A stretch of 54,121 nt of DNA from Bacteroidales bacterium (GCA_018056245.1 JAGPFZ010000010.1:1-54121); one strand, 5' to 3'. Counted from the stretch's first letter, positions 27,777-37,506 are shown. Made by a program: numbers and translations. The notes: generated by a model from the letters alone, not told the origin.

Positions 27777-28661
27777 TTATGATACAACAACTTTGTCAAT
27801 AGTTTCTTTTTCATCTTTCATAAAGGTCTCATGTTCAATCTGCTTTCTACGGTAAACAGTTTTTGAAACAAGTATGCTTATTTCATATAGTAGCAACAAA
27901 GGTATGCAAACAAGAATTTGAGAGAATACATCGGGGGGAGTGATAATTGCAGCAAGGATAATAATTATCACAATTGCATGACGTCTGTACTTGGTCATGA
28001 ATTGAGGTGTTATTATACCTATCTGTGTCAGTACAAAAGCCAGCAGCGGGAGCTCAAATGTAATGCCTGTGGCAAGCACAATCGAGGAAATGGTTCCTAT
28101 ATACGACCTTATGTAAATCTGATTAACAACTTGTTCGCTAATGGAATATGAGCCAAGAAAATGAATTGATAATGGGACAATCATATAATATCCAAAGATC
28201 ACACCCAGGAAGAAAAGAAAGCTTATCCAGAAAACGGCGCCTCTGGTATATTTTCTTTCATTTGCGTATAGAGCCGGTCTGAAAAATTTCCAGAATTCCC
28301 ATATAACATAGGGAAGTGCAATAATAAGACCTGTAACAATTGATATGGTTATATGCGTCGTAAGCTGTCCCGACATTTTGATACTTATAAGCTCAAATGG
28401 TTTTCTGTTAAGGCAAAGTATATCTGAATGAAAAAGAGAATTTCCGAGATTGCAAAATGTCCTGTTAGTAAAAAATTCAGGATTTTTCGGTGCGAGAATA
28501 ATTGTATTGAAAATAAAATCTTTTTCTATGAACGCTAAAACCGTGAAGATGATTATTGCAATAATAGATCTTAAAATATGCCACCTTAATTCTTCAAGAT
28601 GCTCAAGAAATGACATCTCTTTTTCTTCATCGTTATTTTTTCTTTGCCTTCCTGATGCCAT
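27777..28661 (-). CDS. tatC: Sec-independent protein translocase TatC
   Basis: A 294-residue integral membrane protein, the signal-peptide receptor of the twin-arginine pathway for folded proteins. The N-terminal motif FLEHLEELRWHILRS is diagnostic, followed by six predicted membrane helices. The first periplasmic loop (about residues 55-100, with FTNRTFCNLGNSLFH) is longer than in E. coli, which I believe is usual in Bacteroidota. The C-terminal 35 residues are charged. Stop codon abuts lptB. tatA/tatB homologues are not in this window. Confidence 0.93.
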   Translation of the reverse strand: MASGRQRKNNDEEKEMSFLEHLEELRWHILRSIIAIIIFTVLAFIEKDFIFNTIILAPKNPEFFTNRTFCNLGNSLFHSDILCLNRKPFELISIKMSGQLTTHITISIVTGLIIALPYVIWEFWKFFRPALYANERKYTRGAVFWISFLFFLGVIFGYYMIVPLSIHFLGSYSISEQVVNQIYIRSYIGTISSIVLATGITFELPLLAFVLTQIGIITPQFMTKYRRHAIVIIIILAAIITPPDVFSQILVCIPLLLLYEISILVSKTVYRRKQIEHETFMKDEKETIDKVVVS

Positions 28662-28720
28662 AAATCAAACAAAAAAAATTAGCGTGTAAAGATGATAAAA
28701 CTTATTTTTCAAAACAATAG

Positions 28721-28728
28721 TATATTTG
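28721..28728 (+). promoter_or_regulatory. Orphan -7 box in the tatC-recQ intergenic region
   Basis: TATATTTG followed by CA, a perfect -7 box, more than 200 bases upstream of recQ and separate from the nearer recQ promoter. No good -33 box. Thirty bases downstream is a perfect hairpin (28759-28781, 10-bp stem AATTTTCCTT, loop TTT). The 272-base gap holds no recognisable gene. Confidence 0.35.
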
Positions 28729-28836
28729 CATTAAGTTTTTGCTATCCCTAACCGCCAAAATTTTCCTTTTTAAGGAAAATTAACAGTGAAATAAAATACC
28801 TTAGAAAAATTATATTTATTATTAAACATTTATTGA

Positions 28837-28867
28837 TTTGAATTGTGAACTATTTTAATTAAATTTG
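28837..28867 (+). promoter_or_regulatory. Predicted promoter of recQ
   Basis: TTTG at 28837-28840, 19 bases, TAAATTTG at 28860-28867. Start near 28874, leader about 60 bases. Confidence 0.6.
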
Positions 28868-28933
28868 ATTATAAGCAGTATAGTAAAAAGTTTTAATAAA
28901 AAATGAAGAAAAAAGAAAGTTGAGGAAGAGAAT

Positions 28934-31126
28934 ATGGAAATTGTGTTGGAAGATAAAATTATTCATGACTATTTAAAGAAATATTTTGGGTTTGATACTT
29001 TTAAGGGATTACAGGAACCGATAATAAAGAATGTTCTGGCAGGAAGAGATACATTTGTTCTTATGCCAACAGGGGGAGGGAAGTCACTTTGTTATCAGTT
29101 ACCTGCAGTGATGAAGGAAGGCACTGCAATTGTAATATCGCCGCTTATTGCTCTAATGAAAAACCAGGTTGATGCAATGAGGAATTTTTGTACCGGCGAC
29201 GATGTTGCGCATTTTCTTAATTCATCGCTGACGAAATCTGAGATTAGTAAAGTTAAACAGGATGTTATATCAGGCATTACAAAGCTTCTTTATGTTGCGC
29301 CTGAATCACTAACTAAAGAAGAAAACATTGAATTTCTTCAGAATATAACGGTTTCTTTTTATGCTGTTGACGAAGCGCATTGTATTTCGGAATGGGGACA
29401 CGATTTCAGGCCAGAATACAGGCGAATCAGACCTATAATTGATACTATCGGCAGATCGTCCATTATTGCACTTACAGCAACTGCAACACCGAAAGTTCAG
29501 CATGATATTCAGAAAAATCTGGGCATCCTCGATGCTGATGTATTTAAATCATCGTTTAATCGTCCTAATCTTTATTACGAAGTTAAGCCAAAGACAGATG
29601 CTACCAGGGAAATTATAAAATATATTAAGAATAATCCCGGGAAATCAGGTATCATATATGCATTAAGCAGGAAAAAAGTTGAAGAACTTGCCGAGACACT
29701 TAAAGTAAACGGAATAAAGGCTTTACCTTACCATGCTGGCATGGATTCAGCAACGAGAACTCAGAACCAGGATAAATTCCTTATGGAAGAGGTTGATGTT
29801 ATTGTCGCAACAATTGCATTCGGCATGGGTATTGACAAGCCTGATATAAGATATGTTATACATTACAATATGCCAAAGAGCCTTGAAGGATATTACCAGG
29901 AAACAGGCAGGGCTGGAAGAGACGGAGGAGAAGGAAGGTGTATAGCTTACTATAGCTATAATGATATACAAAAGCTTGAAAAATTTATGCAGGGAAAACC
30001 TATTGCCGAACAAGAAATTGGCAAGCAGCTTCTTCTGGAGACAGTATCTTATGCCGAATCGTCAATATGCAGGCGGAAAACCCTTTTGAATTATTTCGGC
30101 GAGGAATATACAAAAGACAACTGTGAAGCTTGCGATAACTGTCTTCATCCGAAAACGCAGTTTGAAGGGAGCGAATATGTTGTTAGCGTTCTCGAGGCTG
30201 TTCTAGCAGTAAAAGAAAAGTTCAAAGCCGACCATATTGCCAGCATCCTTGCAGGTAAAGCAACTTCGGCAATCAAGTCATATAAACATCATAAATTGGA
30301 GATTTTCGGTTCAGGTAGTGAAAAAGATGAAAGGTTCTGGAATATGGTTATCCGTCAGGCACTTATTGCTAAATTGCTGACCAAGGATATTGAAAATTAC
30401 GGTTTGCTTAAGATTACTCAAAAAGGTAAAGAATTTCTCGAACATCCCACAGAATTTATTCTTATTGAAGACCACGATTACAGTGATGCAGAAGAAGAGG
30501 AAGATGGCGGTTTTGGAGCAAAAACCTCTACAGTTGATGAAGAGCTATTCAGCATTTTGAAAGATCTCAGGAAAAAAATATCAAAACAGAAAAATGTTCC
30601 CCCATTTGTTATTTTTCAAGACCCTTCGCTTGAAGAAATGGCAATACAATATCCGGTTAATCTTGATGAACTACAGAATATAACCGGCGTAGGTATCGGT
30701 AAAGCACAGAGATATGGGAAAGAGTTTGTGGATGTGATAAAAAAATATGTTGAAGAAAAGGAGATTATCCGTCCACTTGATATGGTAGTGAAATCACCTA
30801 TAAACAAGTCGAGCCTTAAGGTTTACATAATCCAGAGCATAGATATGAAAAGACAGCTTGAAGATATAGCAGAGGCAAAGGGACTGGATATGGACGAACT
30901 TATTTCCGAAATAGAGGCAATAGTTAATTCAGGAACACGAATAAATCTGGATTATTATATCAATATGGTTATTGACGAAGAACGTCAGAATGATATATAT
31001 TCCTATTTTAGAGAAGAAGCACAAACAGACTCAGTTGAAGAGGCTATAAAAGAGCTTGGAAGCGAATTCGAAGAGGAGGAGATAAGACTTATGAGAATAA
31101 AATTTCTGTCGGAAATGGGGAACTGA
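28934..31126 (+). CDS. recQ: ATP-dependent DNA helicase RecQ
   Basis: A 730-residue 3'-5' helicase for recombination and replication repair. Helicase motifs: Walker A MPTGGGKS with K50, DEAH at 146-149 followed by the aromatic-rich loop CISEWGHDFRP, TATATP, and QETGRAGRDG. A zinc-binding region with four cysteines (SICRRKTLL...NCEACDNC) and the winged-helix RQC domain follow. An HRDC domain is at about 535-615 (VNLDELQNITGVG). A further 110-residue helical C-terminus extends beyond HRDC, which accounts for the length over E. coli RecQ (about 610). Confidence 0.96.
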   Translation: MEIVLEDKIIHDYLKKYFGFDTFKGLQEPIIKNVLAGRDTFVLMPTGGGKSLCYQLPAVMKEGTAIVISPLIALMKNQVDAMRNFCTGDDVAHFLNSSLTKSEISKVKQDVISGITKLLYVAPESLTKEENIEFLQNITVSFYAVDEAHCISEWGHDFRPEYRRIRPIIDTIGRSSIIALTATATPKVQHDIQKNLGILDADVFKSSFNRPNLYYEVKPKTDATREIIKYIKNNPGKSGIIYALSRKKVEELAETLKVNGIKALPYHAGMDSATRTQNQDKFLMEEVDVIVATIAFGMGIDKPDIRYVIHYNMPKSLEGYYQETGRAGRDGGEGRCIAYYSYNDIQKLEKFMQGKPIAEQEIGKQLLLETVSYAESSICRRKTLLNYFGEEYTKDNCEACDNCLHPKTQFEGSEYVVSVLEAVLAVKEKFKADHIASILAGKATSAIKSYKHHKLEIFGSGSEKDERFWNMVIRQALIAKLLTKDIENYGLLKITQKGKEFLEHPTEFILIEDHDYSDAEEEEDGGFGAKTSTVDEELFSILKDLRKKISKQKNVPPFVIFQDPSLEEMAIQYPVNLDELQNITGVGIGKAQRYGKEFVDVIKKYVEEKEIIRPLDMVVKSPINKSSLKVYIIQSIDMKRQLEDIAEAKGLDMDELISEIEAIVNSGTRINLDYYINMVIDEERQNDIYSYFREEAQTDSVEEAIKELGSEFEEEEIRLMRIKFLSEMGN

Positions 31127-31143
31127 TTATTTAATCAAATAAT

Positions 31144-32235
31144 TTATTTCCATCGTTTTTTTATTGTTAAGGCTTTTAGAGAAACTATCAATACATAAAG
31201 CGGATAAAGTATCTCAGATGCAAAGAAATACTTCGATTTTACAGATTTGAAGGATTTCCTAATAGTTTCTTTCAGCAATGCAAAGTCGGAAGCTGATTTT
31301 ATAACAAAGCCAGAAATTAGAATAAATGCTAAGGTCGGATTTAATATCCAGGCAAGATACAACCCAAGTAGTTCAATATTTGTACAAAATGTTACAAGTG
31401 CAATTATGATTATATAAGGATCCTTATAGAAACCGGCCTTTGAGATCCACCTGGCTCTTTGCATTAAAAGATGCATTATTGTTGGAGCAGTTGGAGTGGT
31501 AATAACTGCTTCATTGCTTTCGAGCCAGCGAATGTTTGATTTCTTTTCTTTTTTGAGTGTTTGCAGAAGAAAAATATCATCGCCCGATACCAGATTATAT
31601 TTTAGCCCGTATGAGTGGCTAAGAAAAGTATACTTTTTAAAACCAAGATTTGCACCATTACACATGACAGGATTTCCTCGGGCTGCAGTGCCGGCAGTAA
31701 TTCCCTGCAATGCCTGCCATTCGATAACTTGAAAAGAGTTGAGTAAGCCATCATTTAGCTTTGACAAATTTACAGGTGCGATTATCATTTCGGGTTTTTC
31801 ATGATTATAAAATGACACTACTGAGGATAACCATCGCGTTCCCATACGGCAGTCGGCATCTGTTGTAAGAATAAGTTCTGAAGAAGAAACCTCGACGCCT
31901 TTTTTGATTGCAAATTTTTTACCTGTGCCAGAGTTCCTTATTACCCGTAAATTTTTTATTCCATCGAATTTATTGGCAAGGTTGAATGTTGAATCAGTCG
32001 AGTTGTCATCTACAATTATTACTTCAAAAAAATCTTGAGGGTAATCCTGTTTCGAAAGACATGATAACAGTTCGGGAAGATTGTTTTCTTCATCACGGCA
32101 TGCCACGATAACCGACACTTTTATTTCCGCATTATCTACTTTTTTCTGAAAAGGCTTAACATCTTTGAGATAAAATGCTATCCTTAGAATAATTGCGGAA
32201 TAGATAACAAAAGGTATGATTAAGAGCCACAACAT
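31144..32235 (-). CDS. GT2-family glycosyltransferase, membrane-bound
   Basis: A 363-residue processive-type family 2 glycosyltransferase. One N-terminal membrane helix, then the GT-A domain with VSVIVACRDEENNLPELLSCL, VIIVDDNSTDST, and TTDADCRMG (DxD-like metal site). A QRARWISKAG motif matches the QxxRW type found in synthases of the cellulose/chitin group. Three or so C-terminal membrane segments follow. The product is probably a surface polysaccharide or glycolipid, not identified. Its start is preceded directly by the heptad-periodic repeat. Confidence 0.88.
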   Translation of the reverse strand: MLWLLIIPFVIYSAIILRIAFYLKDVKPFQKKVDNAEIKVSVIVACRDEENNLPELLSCLSKQDYPQDFFEVIIVDDNSTDSTFNLANKFDGIKNLRVIRNSGTGKKFAIKKGVEVSSSELILTTDADCRMGTRWLSSVVSFYNHEKPEMIIAPVNLSKLNDGLLNSFQVIEWQALQGITAGTAARGNPVMCNGANLGFKKYTFLSHSYGLKYNLVSGDDIFLLQTLKKEKKSNIRWLESNEAVITTPTAPTIMHLLMQRARWISKAGFYKDPYIIIIALVTFCTNIELLGLYLAWILNPTLAFILISGFVIKSASDFALLKETIRKSFKSVKSKYFFASEILYPLYVLIVSLKALTIKKRWK

Positions 32236-32238
32236 CAG

Positions 32239-32371
32239 TTATTCATTATTCTCTCTTCTACATTCGACATTCCTTGTTCAATATTCGATATTCGATAGAT
32301 ATTATCGTTTATAGGTTAACTGTGGTTGTATAATCTATACCCTGTCTTCCGCCTATCGCCTTCCGTCAATC
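32239..32371. repeat. Heptad-periodic intergenic repeat, about 19 units of 7 bases
   Basis: Cut into 7-base units from 32239, the plus strand gives TTATTCA, TTATTCT, CTCTTCT, ACATTCG, ACATTCC, TTGTTCA, ATATTCG, ATATTCG (32239-32294, consensus NNATTCN). After seven more divergent units come GTCTTCC, GCCTATC, GCCTTCC, GTCAATC (32344-32371) in exactly the same phase (105 bases = 15 x 7 apart). On the minus strand column 6 is a purine in 18 of 19 units. The stretch 32341-32400 is 37/60 G+C, far above its surroundings. It fills the GT2-carB gap, which holds no gene. Confidence 0.7.
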
Positions 32372-32411
32372 CTTCGCTGTCTTGGCCAGCCACGGCTTGC
32401 AAAACTTCCGC

Positions 32412-35400
32412 TTATTTATATTCATCCCAGCTTTTTATCACAATATCTTCTTCCTTTAGTTTGCAAAAGGCCATGATAAAAGCATTTGCAAGGCGTGAGT
32501 TTGTAAGCAGGGGAATATTATAATCAACGGCGCTTCTTCTTATTAAATAGTCGTTACTTAATTCGCTTTGGCTCAGGTTTTTCGGAATATTTATTACCAT
32601 ATCCACCTTACCTGCCCGAATAAGTTCAACTGTATTTGGAGAGTTGTTTTCATCGGGCCAGTAAGTCACTTCGGTTTCGATGCCTGCATTAGCAAGAAAT
32701 TGGTGTGTGCCTCGTGTTGCATACAGTTTATAACCTTTGTCGCTTAGCGTTTTTATTGCGTTGAGGAGTTCGGCTTTTGATTTTGCAGGGCCTGTGGAAA
32801 GCAGTATTCCTTTTTGGGGTATTCTGTATCCTACTGAAAACATAGCTTTTAATATTGCTTCATAGAAGTCTTCACCGAGGCAACCTACTTCGCCAGTTGA
32901 TGCCATATCGACTCCGAGGACAGGATCTGCTTTAGCAAGACGTGAGAAGCTGAACTGAGGGGCTTTTACTCCGACATAATCAAGGTCGAATAATGACTTA
33001 TGAGGTTTTTCGACAGTGATACCGAGCATAACTTTTGTGGCAATGTCTATAAGATTTACCTTGAGTACTTTGGAAACAAATGGCATACTGCGGCTTGCTC
33101 TCAGATTACACTCGATAACTTTTATCTCGTTGTCTTTAGCAAGGAACTGTATATTGAACGGCCCTGAGATATTCAGCTCTTTTGCAATTTGCTTTGAAAT
33201 CCGTTTAATACGTCGGACTGTCTCAAAGTAAAGCTTCTGAGGGGGGAAAACCATTGTGGCATCACCGGAATGCACTCCTGCAAATTCAACATGTTCGTTT
33301 ATTGCGTAAGCAATTATTTCGCCCTGGCATGCCACGGCATCAATCTCCACTTCTTTTGCGTTTTCGATGAATTCAGAAACAACTACCGGATGTTGTTTTG
33401 ATACTTTTGTTGCGAGGTCGAGAAAATGAGTGAGTTCATTTGCATTAGAAACGACGTTCATTGCTGATCCCGAAAGGACGTATGAAGGACGTACAAGGAC
33501 GGGGAAGCCTATTTTATTGGTGAATTCGATAATATCGTCTATGCTTGAAAGTTCTTTCCATCGGGGCTGATCTACTCCGAGAGAGTCGAGCATGGAACTG
33601 AATTTATGCCTGTCTTCGGCACTATCGATCGAAAGTGGTGAAGTACCGAGTACTTTTACGTTTGCCAGATGCAATCTCATTGCAAGGTTATTGGGTATCT
33701 GGCCTCCCATTGAAACGATGACACCGAGAGGATACTCGAGTTCGATAATATCCATTACTCTTTCGAATGAGAGTTCATCGAAATAGAGTCTGTCGCACAT
33801 GTCATAATCGGTGCTTACCGTTTCTGGATTATAGTTTATCATAACCGATCGGTATCCTTCCCTGCGAATTGTATTGATAGCATTTACCGAGCACCAGTCG
33901 AATTCTACACTTGAGCCTATCCGGTATGCGCCTGATCCAAGAACGATTACGGACAGACCGTCATCTTCAAATGCAATGTCGTGTTCACTGCCGCTGTATG
34001 TAAGATATAGATAATTGGTTACGGCAGGGTATTCGGCAGCGAGTGTATCTATCTGTTTTACATAAGGTTTTATGCCGAGTGCTTTTCTGAAGGCTCTCAC
34101 TCTGAGAAGAGCCCTGTTCATGTCTTCAGCATTTGCCTTCAAAACATGCCTTGCAATCTGGAAGTCGCTGAATCCAGCTTCTTTGGCTTCAATGAGGACA
34201 TCTCTGGGAATTTCTTCAATCGTTTTATATCGGCAAAGGTGGTTTTTTATCTCAATAATGTTTTGCAATTTATAAAGAAACCATCTGTCGATTTTTGTCA
34301 ATTCATAGATTTTGTCGATAGATATTCCCTCATCAAGTGCTTGAGCGATTGAGAAAATCCTCATATCGGTTGGTTCGGCCAGTTCTTTTTCTACATCTGA
34401 AAAATAGATGTCGCGATTACCTGTAAATCCATGCATGCCCTGACCTATCATTCTTATGCCTTTTTGTATAGTTTCCTCAAAGGTTCGTCCGATTGCCATA
34501 ACTTCACCCACGCTTTTCATGCTGCTTCCTATATGATGGGATACACCTGTAAATTTATTGAGATCCCAGCGTGGTATCTTAACAACAACATAGTCGAGGG
34601 CTGGCTCGAAAAAGGCTGTGGTTGAACGTGTGACTGAGTTTTTAAGTTCATGAAGTCCATAGCCGATTGCAAGTTTTGCCGCAATAAAGGCAAGAGGATA
34701 GCCCGTGGCCTTAGAGGCAAGAGCGCTTGAGCGCGATAAGCGGGCATTTACTTCAATAACTCTGTAATCGTCCGAATCAGGGTCGAGTGCATACTGGATA
34801 TTACATTCGCCTATTATTCCGATATGCCTGATTATTTTAATTGATAGGTTCCTGAGTGAATAAAATTCGTTGTTTGTAAGTGTCTGTGAAGGAGCCACTA
34901 CAATACTTTCACCTGTATGAATTCCAAGCGGATCGAAATTTTCCATATTGCACACTGTAATGCAATTGTCATATTTATCTCTTACCACCTCGTATTCAAT
35001 TTCTTTCCAGCCCTTCAGCGATTCTTCGACGAGTATCTGGTTTGTAAATGAAAATGATTTTGATGCAAGGCTTTCAAGTTCTTCAGGAGTTGAGGAAAAT
35101 CCGCTTCCCATGCCTCCAAGTGCATAAGCCGACCTTATGATAACTGGATATCCAAGTTTTTCTGCGGCATTAATGGCCTCTTCAACTGAATTAACTGCGA
35201 TACTCTTTGGGGTTTTAATATTTATTTCGTCAAGTTTCCTGACAAAAAGCTCCCTGTCCTCAGTGTCAATAATAGCAGAAACCGGAGTGCCGAGAACCTT
35301 TACGTCATATTTTTCAAACACTCCTTTTCTGTAAAGTTCAGTTCCGCAATTAAGTGCAGTCTGGCCTCCAAATGAAAGAAAAATGCCATTGGGTTTTTCC

Positions 35401-35633
35401 TTTGCAATCACTTTTTCAACAAAAAAAGGATTCACCGGAAGAAAATACACCTTATCGGCTACATTTTCAGAAGTTTGTATTGTGGCTATATTTGGGTTGA
35501 TAAGTACTGTTGAAATGCCTTCTTCCCTTAATGCTTTAAGAGCCTGCGACCCTGAATAGTCGAACTCACCTGCTTCTCCAATCTTAAGAGCGCCTGAACC
35601 AAGGATGAGAACCTTTTTTATTTCATCAATCAT
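32412..35633 (-). CDS. carB: Carbamoyl-phosphate synthase large subunit
   Basis: A 1073-residue CarB that makes carbamoyl phosphate from bicarbonate, ATP and ammonia supplied by CarA. Two homologous ATP-grasp halves: the first begins KKVLILGSGALKIGEAGEFDYSGSQA, the second at about residue 555 with VIVLGSGAYRIGSSVEFDW. A C-terminal MGS-like allosteric domain (about 935-1073, GILLSTGPAKSKAEL) follows. Full length. It serves both arginine and pyrimidine synthesis. carA is 3.3 kb upstream on the same strand, with argRGH inserted between them in the opposite orientation. Confidence 0.97.
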   Translation of the reverse strand: MIDEIKKVLILGSGALKIGEAGEFDYSGSQALKALREEGISTVLINPNIATIQTSENVADKVYFLPVNPFFVEKVIAKEKPNGIFLSFGGQTALNCGTELYRKGVFEKYDVKVLGTPVSAIIDTEDRELFVRKLDEINIKTPKSIAVNSVEEAINAAEKLGYPVIIRSAYALGGMGSGFSSTPEELESLASKSFSFTNQILVEESLKGWKEIEYEVVRDKYDNCITVCNMENFDPLGIHTGESIVVAPSQTLTNNEFYSLRNLSIKIIRHIGIIGECNIQYALDPDSDDYRVIEVNARLSRSSALASKATGYPLAFIAAKLAIGYGLHELKNSVTRSTTAFFEPALDYVVVKIPRWDLNKFTGVSHHIGSSMKSVGEVMAIGRTFEETIQKGIRMIGQGMHGFTGNRDIYFSDVEKELAEPTDMRIFSIAQALDEGISIDKIYELTKIDRWFLYKLQNIIEIKNHLCRYKTIEEIPRDVLIEAKEAGFSDFQIARHVLKANAEDMNRALLRVRAFRKALGIKPYVKQIDTLAAEYPAVTNYLYLTYSGSEHDIAFEDDGLSVIVLGSGAYRIGSSVEFDWCSVNAINTIRREGYRSVMINYNPETVSTDYDMCDRLYFDELSFERVMDIIELEYPLGVIVSMGGQIPNNLAMRLHLANVKVLGTSPLSIDSAEDRHKFSSMLDSLGVDQPRWKELSSIDDIIEFTNKIGFPVLVRPSYVLSGSAMNVVSNANELTHFLDLATKVSKQHPVVVSEFIENAKEVEIDAVACQGEIIAYAINEHVEFAGVHSGDATMVFPPQKLYFETVRRIKRISKQIAKELNISGPFNIQFLAKDNEIKVIECNLRASRSMPFVSKVLKVNLIDIATKVMLGITVEKPHKSLFDLDYVGVKAPQFSFSRLAKADPVLGVDMASTGEVGCLGEDFYEAILKAMFSVGYRIPQKGILLSTGPAKSKAELLNAIKTLSDKGYKLYATRGTHQFLANAGIETEVTYWPDENNSPNTVELIRAGKVDMVINIPKNLSQSELSNDYLIRRSAVDYNIPLLTNSRLANAFIMAFCKLKEEDIVIKSWDEYK

Positions 35634-35650
35634 ATAAAAGTTATTTGATG

Positions 35651-35658
35651 CAAAATTA
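35651..35658 (-). promoter_or_regulatory. Predicted -7 box of carB
   Basis: On the minus strand TAATTTTG, matching TAnnTTTG, 17 bases upstream of the carB ATG. No clear -33 box. It shows carB need not depend on a carA transcript. Confidence 0.4.
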
Positions 35659-35701
35659 GAACAATTTTTTTCTCCGGTTTATAAGAAATTAAAAAAATGT
35701 A

Positions 35702-35709
35702 TATATTTG
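35702..35709 (+). promoter_or_regulatory. Predicted -7 box of argR-argG-argH
   Basis: TATATTTG, 18 bases upstream of the argR ATG, with TTTA 20 bases before it as a weak -33. Start expected near 35716, inside the inverted repeat that overlaps the start codon. Confidence 0.55.
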
Positions 35710-35712
35710 CAA

Positions 35713-35731
35713 GCATAATGTATAATTATGC
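35713..35731 (+). promoter_or_regulatory. Candidate ArgR operator (ARG-box-like inverted repeat)
   Basis: A perfect inverted repeat, GCATAAT, five bases (GTATA), ATTATGC, covering the predicted +1 and the argR start codon. ARG boxes in other bacteria are A/T-rich imperfect palindromes of about 18 bp, so size, composition and position fit autorepression by ArgR. The identity is inferred. Confidence 0.5.
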
Positions 35732-36219
35732 AAAAGCTTTCAAGGCTGATAGCGATAGAAAAAATTATTTCGAATGAAGAGATTTCAAGCCAGGAAGAGC
35801 TGATGGAGAAACTTGTAAGTCAGGGTATAAAATGTACCCAGGCAACGTTATCAAGAAATCTCCGGCAGCTTGGAGTAATAAAAGTGCCTGACGGAAAGGG
35901 AGGGTACCGTTATTCACTTGTAAAAGGGCTTATAAATAACATGAAAGAAAGTAATAACAAAGAGAAAGGTTTTGAACTGGCTGGCGTGATTAAGAATATA
36001 ATAGAGGCAAAATCTATGATTCTAATAAAGACAAGTCCGGGTTATGCAAACAGTGTTGCAGTAACTATTGATAATGCCGGCAGATATGAAATAGCCGGTA
36101 CGGTTGCAGGTGATGACACTCTTCTTGTGATTCCGAGAGATAATGTTTCGGTTGAACATGTTCATGAAATTCTTGGAATTATATTTCCAGGGATTAATTC
36201 TATATCAAGGAAAATTTAA
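35728..36219 (+). CDS. argR: Arginine repressor ArgR
   Basis: A 163-residue arginine-responsive repressor. The N-terminal winged helix (about 15-70) has [25 protein letters not shown], with the recognition helix [11 protein letters not shown]. The C-terminal domain has [15 protein letters not shown], which in the family binds arginine and makes the hexamer. Starts the argR-argG-argH operon and probably represses it through the inverted repeat over its own start. carA and carB on the opposite strand are plausible further targets. Confidence 0.95.
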   Translation: MQKLSRLIAIEKIISNEEISSQEELMEKLVSQGIKCTQATLSRNLRQLGVIKVPDGKGGYRYSLVKGLINNMKESNNKEKGFELAGVIKNIIEAKSMILIKTSPGYANSVAVTIDNAGRYEIAGTVAGDDTLLVIPRDNVSVEHVHEILGIIFPGINSISRKI

Positions 36220-36253
36220 AATGTTCACAATAAATAAGAAGTTAAAAATTAAA

Positions 36254-37492
36254 ATGATGAAAGAAAAAGTTGTTCTGGCCTATAGTGGAGGCCTTGATAC
36301 TTCGGTTATACTGAAGTGGTTAATTGAAAAGGGGTATGATGTAATTGCGTTTGTTGCTGACGTAGGGCAGCAGGAAGATTTTGAAGAGTGCAGGAAAAAA
36401 GCACTGATGCTCGGGGCTTCGAAAGTAGTTATAAAAGATTTGAAAAGAGAGTTTGTTGTGGATTACATTTTTAAAGCTCTTAAGGCTAATGCTATTTATG
36501 AGGACAGGTATTTGCTTGGGACTGCTCTTGCCAGGCCGCTTATTGCAAGTAAGCAGATTGAGGTTGCCGAGGAGGAAGGTGCAAATGCAGTTGCACATGG
36601 AGCTACAGGCAAAGGCAACGATCAGGTAAGGTTTGAGTTATCTTATTATGCTCTCAAACCGGGGATAAAAGTAATTTCACCATGGAAAGACCCTGAATTT
36701 CTTAAAACTTTCAAAGGAAGAACGGATCTTCTTAAATATGCTGCTGAGAAAAATATTCCGGTTAAGGCAAGTCTGGCAAAGCCTTACAGTGAGGATGAAA
36801 ACTTGATGCATATAAGTCATGAAGCCGGAATACTGGAGGATCCTATGTTTGCGGTTCAGAAAAATATCCTGGTTAAAATGGTAATACCCCAGGATGCTCC
36901 TGACAGGGAGACAAGGATAGTAATTACTTTTAAGGATGGCATTCCGGTGAAGGTTCTTAATAAAGACGACGGAACAGTCAAGGAGGATCCTTACGAATTG
37001 TTTGTTTATCTCAACAAGCTGGGCGGAGAAAATGGTATAGGTTTGCTCGACATGGTTGAAAACAGGTATGTTGGTATAAAGTCAAGAGGTGTTTATGAGA
37101 CGCCTGGCGGTACAATCCTTTTTGCAGCGCACAGGGATATAGAAGGTATTGCAATGGACCGCGAAGTAATGCGCCTCAGGAATATGCTTACACCAAAGTT
37201 TTCAGAACTTATATATTATGGTTTTTGGTTCAGTCCTGAAATGGATTTTCTTATGGCTGCTATTGACAAGAGCCAGGAACTTATTGACGGCTGTGTGCAT
37301 CTCAACCTCTACAAAGGAAATGTACAGATTGAGGGAAGAGAGTCGCCGTCATCGCTTTATAACAAAGACCTTTCAAGTATGGATATAGAAGGTGGCTTTG
37401 ATCAGACCGATAGTAAGGGCTTTATTAAGATAAACGCAATAAGACTTATGGCTCACAGAGCTATTATTGAATCGGGTAAGAAAAAACATTAA
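36254..37492 (+). CDS. argG: Argininosuccinate synthase
   Basis: A 412-residue enzyme joining citrulline and aspartate with ATP. Start placed at the ATG at 36254 ([17 protein letters not shown]), which matches the family. The ATG at 36221, one base after the argR stop, is in frame and would add 11 residues; still earlier in-frame starts lie inside argR. P-loop [15 protein letters not shown] and [15 protein letters not shown] are the family signatures. Followed by argH after 14 bases. Confidence 0.96.
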   Translation: MMKEKVVLAYSGGLDTSVILKWLIEKGYDVIAFVADVGQQEDFEECRKKALMLGASKVVIKDLKREFVVDYIFKALKANAIYEDRYLLGTALARPLIASKQIEVAEEEGANAVAHGATGKGNDQVRFELSYYALKPGIKVISPWKDPEFLKTFKGRTDLLKYAAEKNIPVKASLAKPYSEDENLMHISHEAGILEDPMFAVQKNILVKMVIPQDAPDRETRIVITFKDGIPVKVLNKDDGTVKEDPYELFVYLNKLGGENGIGLLDMVENRYVGIKSRGVYETPGGTILFAAHRDIEGIAMDREVMRLRNMLTPKFSELIYYGFWFSPEMDFLMAAIDKSQELIDGCVHLNLYKGNVQIEGRESPSSLYNKDLSSMDIEGGFDQTDSKGFIKINAIRLMAHRAIIESGKKKH

Positions 37493-37506
37493 ACAGAAAA
37501 TTTTTT

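Noticed and set aside
32341-32411. G+C-rich stretch as a remnant of a horizontally acquired gene
   Set aside because: No open frame or domain is present, and the stretch continues the 7-base periodicity of the neighbouring A/T-rich part, so a repeat explains it better.
36143-36253. Extended start of argG inside argR
   Set aside because: The upstream codons overlap argR and show no similarity to argininosuccinate synthase, which begins at [13 protein letters not shown].
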